Part shown: in pieces, positions 56,705 to 64,000 of the stretch
How positions within the stretch are numbered: position 1 is the first letter of the stretch
Layout of the letters: every line of letters starts with the position of its first letter
From: Strongylocentrotus purpuratus
Taxonomy: Eukaryota > Echinodermata > Echinoidea > Camarodonta > Strongylocentrotidae
Reading direction: 5' to 3'
Length of the DNA stretch: 64,000 nt
Assembly (NCBI RefSeq): GCF_000002235.5
Contig: NW_022145615.1
Span: forward strand, 33,115,594 to 33,179,593
The notes under the pieces: model-generated
The model's database searches: none
The model's input: the letters and a program-made list of their open reading frames with translations, nothing else
What the model was told of the DNA's origin: nothing
Translations under genes and position numbers: made by a program

Positions 56705-57453
56705 CAGGCGAGGATCCAGGGGAAGGCCGAGCGAGCCTTGCCCCCCCCCCCACCCCCCCCCCCCAAAAAAAAACATTTTGACGGGGTAAGCAAAAACATG
56801 AATATTCATGATCGCCATGGACTATTCGATTATTTACAGAGGGGTGCAATTGTGCACTACCCCGTGCACCACATCAAACTCCCCTACTTTAAGTTATATA
56901 TTAAGTATTTCATTGTATCATGTAGTTTGGTAGGTTTATTTTAATAACTGTTTAATTATCAGATATCAATGATAGTTTAAAGATATGGAAACTGTATTTT
57001 ATATTTAGCAAAGCAATCTCACATACAAATTCACTACCAAGTGTCGTTTAATCCGCCGATTGTCGTCTGCTATAAACGTCCAGTTAGTGACCTGCCAGCG
57101 TCATGAATAAGGTATCAACATAAAGCTCATCCGACCGTAATTAAATGCCCATGCCCCCTGAGCTTCCGGTGGCTCTGCCCCTTGACCACCGCCGGGGCTG
57201 TGCCCCTAGACCCCACGTGAAGTTACGCTAAGCTCTACCTGATCGTAAATACTCTAGCTCACCCCCCCCCCCCCCACCCCACTTTGAAAAACGTTCAGCA
57301 GGGCCTGCATGTAAGAGCGGGGATGATGCGGATTTTTCTGCCCCCAACTTTTTTGCTCATTACGCCACTGCTGGTCACCATTACGTACCTATATTTGGCT
57401 CGCCTGATTTCAAATTGGCCCCCCCCCCCTAAGAAATCCGGGATCCGCGCCTG
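56705..57453. mobile_element. 749-bp hAT-like element with 8-bp target duplication, gene B arm only
   Basis: Left end CAGGCGAGGATCCAGGGG and right end CCGGGATCCGCGCCTG are inverted. Flanks are GGCTAATT and GGCTAATC; gene A has a single GGCTAATC (plus-strand GATTAGCC near 23042), an empty site. The interior holds long poly-C tracts (56741-56764, 57261-57276) and a segment shared with 51958-51990 (GGTCACCATTACGTACC). No transposase is seen. Confidence 0.83.
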
Positions 57454-57693
57454 GGCTAATCTGCCACAAGGTCCATTTCATGTTTATTAATAGAGGAGAT
57501 GATTTCTTTCTAGAAAATACACGAATTTATCTCGTGACGCCACTGTTAAGTTCAAGGATATGTGTAACAATTGAAATCAATAGTAAAAAAATAAAAATAA
57601 TCACTTGTTGCAAAGAAATATATTAATAATGACAACGATAACTATATATGCTTGCTGAAATGTTCTTTAAAATATTCTTCTTAAAATCCCCAG

Positions 57694-57849
57694 TTCCAGA
57701 TGAATGTGAAGCCGGTTACTATGGATCTCAATGCACTGATAAATGTCATTGCTTGAATGATGACCCATGTGGTAAAGATACTGGAGAGTGCTCTGAGCAG
57801 AAGTGTGCTCTAGGATACAAAGTACGCAATGGCCAGGTCAAATGTCAAG
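57694..57849 (+). CDS. Gene B (Tie-like receptor) exon: EGF-like domain 4
   Basis: A 156-bp exon with acceptor AAATCCCCAG (57693) and GTAAAG donor (57850). It encodes VPDECEAGYYGSQCTDKCHC, then CGKDTGEC, QKCALGYKVRNGQVKC: eight cysteines. Homology with gene A continues only to about 58.0 kb in the following intron. No EGF5, Ig3 or FN3 exon of gene B was found in the remaining 6 kb. Confidence 0.88.
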
Positions 57850-58029
57850 GTAAAGTAGTATTTTTCAATAAAGGGTGTTGAATTTTCCATGTCAATTCCT
57901 TTCATTTTCTCCAGACTACATACAACATGTTCATCATGTTTGGTGCAGTGTGCATGACACACCAGGATTATTTTATGTTCACATGTATGAACACTCTTAA
58001 ACCCTTGTACATGTATGTACATTGGTCAT

Positions 58030-58460
58030 ATCAACCATATACAAATATATATATATATATATATATACATAGTGCTTTGATTGTAAATACATGTTTATTC
58101 ATGTATACTCTGGATGGAGATTCTACAAATATTAACTGCTTTGAGGGGCATTGTTGAAACTATTGCCCAAGGTGATCTTGAACTGTACCTGCCCCTGAAC
58201 ACACTTGAGTGGATTAAACTATCGGACCCCTCAAATTAGCGGTCATTCTTTGTTATACAATACCTATATACACCTGCCACAATTGTTCTCTGTCTTTCTA
58301 CACTAACCAAGTTCTTGTCGTCGACCCTTGACCCATTAGTGATCTGACCCTAACCTAACCTAAAACCCAATTGCAATCCGAGCCCCATACATTTGTTGAA
58401 ATACAGCTCAGAACAATGATTATCCTAAGATTCAACCACTATAATTTTGGCCATTTTATG
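58030..58460. other. Non-coding DNA after the visible end of gene B homology
   Basis: Includes a (AT)n run near 58047-58068. No exon was recognised. Confidence 0.4.
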
Positions 58461-58737
58461 AATTGGGTTTAATATTAGTGTAGACAAATGCTCATGTGCC
58501 CTTTACAGCCCATTTTATGTATGTTATAACTAAAGAAGAAAAAAGAAGTCCGTCAGTCACTCATTAGTGTCTGATAGTGAATTATATAAAGTAAGCGGGT
58601 TTCTTGATTAATTTGAATATTAGGACGCTGCTAACGTTTAATTTTCACAGATAGGACATACGTGACATGTTAATAATTCCTGCAAAGTTGTACAGAATTT
58701 GATGTATAGCTGTAGGCTTCAAATGGGACATAGTACC
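58460..58737. mobile_element. Right half of the AGGTACTATGTCCC MITE family
   Basis: Closely matches 12618-12871 (GTAGACAAATGCTCATGTGCC ..., CACAGATAGGACATACGTGA, GGGACATAGTACCT). The flanking TTAA has become TTCA. The left half is missing or replaced. Confidence 0.82.
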
Positions 58738-58829
58738 TTTCAAGAGAAGGTTCAATGATTAAAAAAAACTAATTTTATTGTACTTAATGCAAAGGTGAAA
58801 CTTTGATTGGAAAAGGTTATCAAGGTGTT

Positions 58830-60296
58830 TATTTACATTCAAACATCAAAATAAATTTGTCAGAACAAATATAATTGACGCACAATGTTATCAATAGAAA
58901 TCACATATTTTTTTCTCAACTATACAATATTTTGCTACTTTTCATCTAAAGTGCTTGTAACAGTTTCTTTGGCAACATCTGGTCTGGCTTTTTAAGTTCC
59001 TGATTTACAACAATTCTGTTTTGATTTCTCTTTCAATTACGTATCTTAGTTTGAAACGGTTTTCATTAAATCCATCCTTATTCCGGATGACTAACATTTT
59101 GTATATACACCAGAATGCTCGTTGTAACAACGTCTATCTCTCTGTCAATATTAATCTTAAGTAAAAAAAGAGATATCCATGACAAAATCAATATCAAAAG
59201 TGTACTTTACAACCTGTTTGATTTCTCTTTCAATTACGTATCTTAGTTTGAAACGGTTTTCATTAAATCCATCCTTATTCCGGATGACTAACATTTTGTA
59301 TATACACCAGAATGCTCGTTGTAACAACGTCTATCTCTCTGTCAATATTAATCTTAAGTAAAAAAAGAGATATCCATGACAAAATCAATATCAAAAGTGT
59401 ACTTTACAACCTGTTTGATATAATCAAAGAAATTCTTATTCTGTTCACATTCGATAAACGCATGCACTATGTTCTCTATGACATGGCACTTGGGACAGTA
59501 TCTGTCGTCTGCCAATCCCCATGTTTAAAGATTGTTTGTAACAGGTAGTATATTGTACAGCAATTTAAAATTGAACTCCCTTAAGCGATGGTCCCTTGTA
59601 TATGTTAAATTCCTTGGCTATACTCTTGAGTAAGCATGGACCTTTTTACCTTGACGATTGTGGATTTCCAAATAAAATTGAAAACTAATTTATTCAATAT
59701 CTGCAGACACTTTGGTGGAATCATGCCTACCATCATTAAATGAACTATTAGACTTAAAGCCAGTGATTTAACAACAGTGATTCTTCCAAATAATGTGAGA
59801 TTTCTGCTTCTCCAGTTATCCAGGAGTTTATGTAGTTTGGTCAAGTTATATTCCCAACTCAATTTTGATAGCATAATATAAGTCTGCAGATATAAAATGT
59901 ACAGGTTCTGTTCACCAACACAGATCAAGGTCGAAGAGAGACCACCTTTTCTTGTCATCTCCAATCCAGAAAAGAACAGTTTTATCTTTATTTAATTTCG
60001 GGCAAGCGACTTTTCCAAATAAGTCCAATTCATCTTTAGTATTCTCTAGATAAATTTTTATTTCTAACAAAAATTAAGGTGTCATCAGCATATTATAAAA
60101 GTTTTAGTGTACAGTGGCACCCTTTAAAATAAAATTTCTGAATGATGTTATTTTCCTAACTCTATTAGCCATGAATTCAGCTGCCAAAGTGAACAGTAAT
60201 GCTAAAGGGGACAGCCTTGACAAATCCCTCTCTTGACTGAGAACGTTTCTGATATCCATCCATTTACAATGACTGAACTTGAAATGTTACATCTAG
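58830..60296 (-). pseudogene. Second L1/Tx1-like LINE copy, truncated
   Basis: Minus-strand sequence is the same family as 3830-6318. Near 60285-60180 is SSSVIVNGWISETF with a QGCPL remnant, near 60090 YADDTLIFV, and at 59964-59605 LHKLLDNWRSRNLTLFGRIT and LNKLVFNFIWKS. The C-terminal part and 3' UTR end near 58830. Stops and frameshifts abound. A 197-bp segment is repeated in tandem (59023-59416). Its 5' break at about 60296 abuts an oppositely oriented RT fragment. Confidence 0.82.
59023..59416. repeat. Perfect two-unit 197-bp tandem duplication
   Basis: From GATTTCTCTTTCAATTACG at 59023 the sequence repeats from 59220 with no difference seen over the full 197 bp. It is inside the L1/Tx1-like copy; the first copy of that LINE (3.8-6.3 kb) has the segment once. 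Confidence 0.93.
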
Positions 60297-60720
60297 AGGT
60301 ATAAGACAGGGGTGTCCCCTATCTGCATTATTGCTTATCCTTAGCATTGAAGCTCTTGCAAAATGAGATAAGACAAAATAACAACATCATAGGTTTGAGT
60401 GTTTGTTGTAATGAGAAAACATTTAAAATATTACAGTTAGCAGATGACAAGACATTATTTGTTCGTACAGTTATGTCAGGTAACACAGCTATAAAGATTA
60501 TTAAACAAATTGAAAAGTATTCTGGAATTCGATTAAATGAAAAGAAGACAAAAGCCCTCTGGTTGGGAACCAACAATCCAACAAATACTGTTGGAAAAAT
60601 TCTATGGGAAGATGTTTATGTTAAGTCACTTGGTATTTGTTTTTGTAAGAATAAAGATATAGGCTTAGAAATGAACTGGTCTGAAGATAGAAAATCTAAG
60701 GAAAAAGAGAAATCTGTGTC
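60297..60720 (+). pseudogene. L1/Tx1-like RT fragment, head to head with the copy above
   Basis: The plus strand starts at GIRQGCPLSALLLILSIEAL, then FKILQLADDKTLFVRTVMSG (catalytic YADDT changed to LADDK), YSGIRLNEKKTKALWLG and VKSLGICF. It differs in sequence from the other two L1-type copies, so it is another subfamily. It ends where a CR1-like endonuclease begins. Confidence 0.78.
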
Positions 60721-60724
60721 GACT

Positions 60725-62945
60725 TTATAACAGATCTTAACAATATTCTAGAGAAAGTTAGTCGCGAAAATAAAACATGCTACTTTTTAGGCGACTTCAA
60801 TCTAAACTTACTGGATGTACACTCTGACCAACATGTCAACTCTTTTTTGGAAATGTTTTTTTTTTCACTCTTACGCCCCTCTCAATACAGAGGCAACAAG
60901 AATAGTTCAGTCAAGTTCAACTCTTAGTGAAAATATTTTTGTCAATGACACAAGTCTAGTGTTAAAAAGCGGTATTTTACTGGCAGACGTTTCAGACCAC
61001 CTTCCAATTTTTGTATTTAATCGGTCAAAACATAGTGAATGGCTTAAGCGCGATCAATGTAATAAAACTTATACAAGAGACACGTCTTGCTCAAACTGTG
61101 ATAAATTTAGGGTTGCCCTGATTGAACATTCTTGGGAATATGTGATGCATGAAGAGTCATGTGACAGAGCTTATGAAGTATTTCTCAGTGAATTTAATAT
61201 TATACAGAATTCTTGTTTTCCTTTGAAACAAAAGCGTTGCCGAAAAAGGGAATCTAAACCATTGATTACAATAGCAATATTAAAATCATGTAAGAAAAAG
61301 ATAGAGCTATACAAAAAGTATTTGAAGGACCCTTCTGCGTACAGGAAAAAAGGATACCGACAGTATCGAAATACTTTAACTTCAATTATTCGAAGGTCAA
61401 AAGAATCTTACTATGCAAAGCAGTTTGAAGAAAGTAATTGCAGTAAACGAACCTGGAATATTATTAACAATATGTTGAATAGGGGAATCAAAAGAAAGAA
61501 CCAAGACTGTTTTCGTGATGAAAATAATAAGCAACTTAGAGATCCTGTTGATATTGCAAACAAATTCAATGAATATTTCATAAGCATTGGGACAACGTTC
61601 ACAGATACAAGTAATATTGATAAGTGTATAAGTGTAGGTCTTATATGAATGGTCAATATCGACAGTCAATGTTTCTGAAACCAATAGAAGGTCATGAAAT
61701 TATAGATATAGTGAAGGCATTGATAATAGGTAAAAGTCCTGGTCATGATAATATAACTGTTTCTGTCATTAAAGAATCAATCTATTTCATTCTTGCTCTC
61801 TTGTACATATTTTTAACCTTTCCCTCTCCACTGGTAAATTCCCTCACAGTATGAAGCTGGCGAGGGTGACTCCGATCTTTAAGAAAGGCTCTCTTGATCA
61901 GTTTTTTAATTATAGACCGGTGTCACTCTTGCCCGTTTTTCTCCAAAATCTTGGAAAAATTATTTTACTCTCGATTCTTGTCTTACATTGAGAAACGAGG
62001 GATATTGTCAAATTTTCAATATGGCTTCAGATCTGGTCATTCAACTATATTGGCCATGACATATTTTTTGACCAAATACTTACCTTTCTTGATGATAGCA
62101 AACATTCACTCTGTCATTGGATATCTCAAAAGCTTTTGACTCAATTAATCATCAAGCCTAATTATCCAAATTGGAGTACTGTGGTGTGGGGGGTTTGCCA
62201 TTACAGTGGATAAAGGATTATTTAAAGGAAAGAAAACAATATGTTGTTTATGATAATGCAACTTCATTGAAAAAGAACTTATATGCGGAGTGCCCCAAGG
62301 GTCAATAATTGGGCCACTGTTGTTTTTTCCACATATATATATAAATGATTTGCCAAATGTTTCCTCAACTTTGTCATACATTATTTTTGCAGACGATACG
62401 AATGTCTCTTTAAGTGAGAAGGAAACTAGATACTATTGTCCATAATATGAATAAGGAAATACAAGAGGTTAATATTTGGTACAAAGTGAATGGGTTAAGG
62501 ATAAACATTGAGAAAACAAATTGTATGCATTTTGCACCATTGAATAAATAATTTGATAAGAACTTACTTACTCTTAAGTTTGTTGATTCACTAGAGCCCT
62601 TAAGGCAAGTTCATAGTGCCCGCTTCTTGGGACTTAATATTGATGGCAAGTTATCATGGTCTTTACATATTAATGATATTGCATTGAAGATCTCGAGAAT
62701 TACTGGAGTTATGTCAAAACTGAAATTTGTATTATCGTCAAAGGTACTGCTTTTGCTATACAATTCATTAATTCTACCTCATTTACAATATGGGAATATC
62801 CTCTGGATGAATGCATCAAATATATTGTTAAATCTTTTACATTTGTTGCAAAAACGTGTAATACGCATATTTGCCAAGTCTCATTATTTGGCCCATACCA
62901 ACAATATCATTAAACAATTAAGGCTGTTGACTGTATATGAATTAT
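60725..62945 (+). pseudogene. CR1-like LINE (endonuclease end to RT thumb), several frameshifts
   Basis: The plus strand reads CYFLGDFNLNLLDV (GDFN endonuclease motif, 60780), then a 277-codon frame 60815-61648 with LADVSDHLPIFVF (SDH motif) and the connector (KKGYRQYRNTLTSIIRRSKE, RTWNIINNMLN, FNEYFISIGTTF). RT follows with frame changes: IGKSPGHDNITVSVIK (61735), VTPIFKKGSLDQF (61870), SKILEKLFYSRFLSYIEKRG and FQYGFRSGHST (61930-62045), GVPQGSIIGPLL (62290), FADDTNVSLS (62385) and LGLNIDGKLSWSLHIND (62620). The C-terminus is cut by a G-tract element at about 62950. Confidence 0.85.
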
Positions 62946-62948
62946 ACT

Positions 62949-63071
62949 TACCCCCCCCCCCCCCCCCCCCCGCTTATGCAGCGGCTGGCTGAGTCGTTGC
63001 GAAATTTTCAAAGTTTAACACACCCCCCCCCCCCCCCCCCCCACATCGAAAAAATCCTGCGTACGCCCCTG
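62949..63071. mobile_element. Right half of a hAT-like G-tract MITE
   Basis: Poly-C, then GCGGCTGGCTGAGTCGTTGC (core complement), poly-C and CTGCGTACGCCCCTG at the end. The left terminus is missing; it interrupts the CR1-like LINE. Confidence 0.75.
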
Positions 63072-63269
63072 TACACCGCCATATGTTCGGCGTTTCAAGA
63101 GGGAACAACTACCGTCCATGCTATCATTCCGGGGCTTTTTTAACTTGAAGGTGTGGTTTCTTTTATTGATAATTAACCCCGTCCTGTGTATTTAGAAACA
63201 AAATAATTTAGTTACCAGATTCGGTTTCATATCTCTTTTTGAATGGTGTAAAATGCCATCACACTTATG

Positions 63270-63360
63270 GACCTTTACTTCTTATCAGCAATAGATTGCT
63301 GATCAACGATGACAAGACAGATTTCCTCATTATTGGCACGAGTCAGCAATGCAGAAATCA
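63270..63360 (+). pseudogene. Short LINE RT fragment
   Basis: The frame reads NRLLINDDKTDFLIIGTSQQ, the N-x-L-x-x-N-x-x-K-T segment that follows YADD in CR1-type RTs. It is cut by a G-tract element at 63373. Confidence 0.65.
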
Positions 63361-63372
63361 ACACCCCCCACG

Positions 63373-63560
63373 AGGCGCGTACGCAGGGACCCCCCCCCCT
63401 CATGTTTGTTTATGTATGTGTTTTGAAGAACCGCCCCTGAATTTTTTTTTAAATAACAAAAAACAAAAACAAAAAAAAACCTTACCCCCCCCCCCGACTG
63501 AACGAAATATATGTCGGCCAATTTTTCAAATTTTCGGGACAATTTTTTTGTTTAAATGTG
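63373..63560. mobile_element. hAT-like G-tract element, left end
   Basis: Begins AGGCGCGTACGCAGGGAC with poly-C and A-rich tracts. The right end is not recognisable. Confidence 0.55.
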
Positions 63561-63636
63561 CTCTTACATGCAAAGCAGCCTTCTTTCTTCTACACAATAT
63601 CCGTCGAATTCGCAAGTATCTAGACCTAGACCCATT

Positions 63637-63875
63637 AGAGAGAGAGAGAGAGAGAGAGAGAGAAGGAAAATAAGGGGAAGGGAAAGAGGAGAGAAAGGGA
63701 AGAAAGAAGAGAAAGAAGAAAAGATAAGGGGGAAGAAGGAGATCGGGGGCCGAAAGAGCCTTGCCAACTAGCTGTTACTCTCCCCCCCCCCCCCATCAAA
63801 AATAAGAGAGAAGGAAGGAAAGGGAAAAAAAAGAAAAAGAGGAGATAAAGGGAAGGAAAAAAGAGGAAGTAGAAA
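63637..63875. repeat. GA-rich purine tract
   Basis: (GA)n at 63637-63662 followed by GGAAGGGAAAGAGGAG-type sequence, interrupted by a poly-C at 63782-63794. Confidence 0.9.
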
Positions 63876-63904
63876 AGAAAAGAAGGGGGAAGTTGCAATT
63901 TTCC

Positions 63905-64000
63905 CGCCAACAAGGTGTAGATCGGGGGGGGGCTACTGGCGTACTGATGGGGGGGTGACAGATGCCCCCCAAATATAATTCAATCGTGGTTTACTGGTGA
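63905..64000. mobile_element. Possible further G-tract element, cut by the window edge
   Basis: ATCGGGGGGGGGCTACTGGC and TGATGGGGGGGTGACAGATG resemble the G-tract family, but no diagnostic core or terminus is complete. Confidence 0.35.

Noticed and set aside
63556..63913. Arg/Glu- or Ser/Leu/Phe-rich frames
   Set aside because: Translations of the GA-rich purine tract on the two strands.

Overview
This window looks like nuclear DNA of an animal: coding sequence is split into short exons with GT/AG splice sites, introns are AT-rich and crowded with LINE, SINE and MITE-like repeats, and microsatellites and homopolymers are common. A Tie-like receptor ectodomain, tRNA-derived SINEs with ATT tails, and RTE, CR1/L2 and L1/Tx1-type LINEs point to a marine invertebrate deuterostome, most likely an echinoderm such as a sea urchin. 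That placement is inference; no search was run.

Central finding: two paralogous genes lie head to head as an inverted duplication. Gene A is on the minus strand (signal-peptide exon at 31.9 kb, then Ig1, Ig2, five EGF-like exons, Ig3 and one FN3 exon down to 19.25 kb). Gene B is on the plus strand (signal-peptide exon at 40.1 kb, then Ig1, Ig2 and four EGF-like exons up to 57.85 kb). The order signal peptide-Ig-Ig-EGF(n)-Ig-FN3 is that of the extracellular part of Tie/angiopoietin-receptor-like tyrosine kinases. Every internal exon is a multiple of three and the signal exon ends in phase 1. No transmembrane or kinase exon is seen for either gene. Many introns align between the two arms in opposite orientation, so the arms act as natural filled-site/empty-site comparisons for the transposons inside them.

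Layout. 0-1 kb: gag-like ORF of a probable tyrosine-recombinase retroelement. 2-10 kb: three LINEs (CR1-like minus, L1/Tx1-like plus, RTE-like minus). 10-19 kb: odd low-complexity DNA (a degenerate GGGGCACTT repeat, a TTAA-flanked MITE, hAT-like G-tract elements, TTCTATAGAA palindrome arrays). 19.2-32.1 kb: gene A arm. 32.1-39.9 kb: spacer between the two 5' ends, with two Tc1/mariner-like long-TIR elements and a 5'-truncated LINE that keeps a 255-codon ORF. 39.9-58 kb: gene B arm, enlarged by a rearranged CR1-like LINE, a 3.3-kb Helentron-like element, a seven-unit satellite and several MITEs. 58-64 kb: half a TTAA MITE, L1/Tx1-like LINE copies, a CR1-like LINE and G-tract elements.

No rRNA gene, intact tRNA gene, CRISPR array or bacterial operon is visible. 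Apart from the two receptor genes, essentially all recognisable coding DNA comes from transposons.
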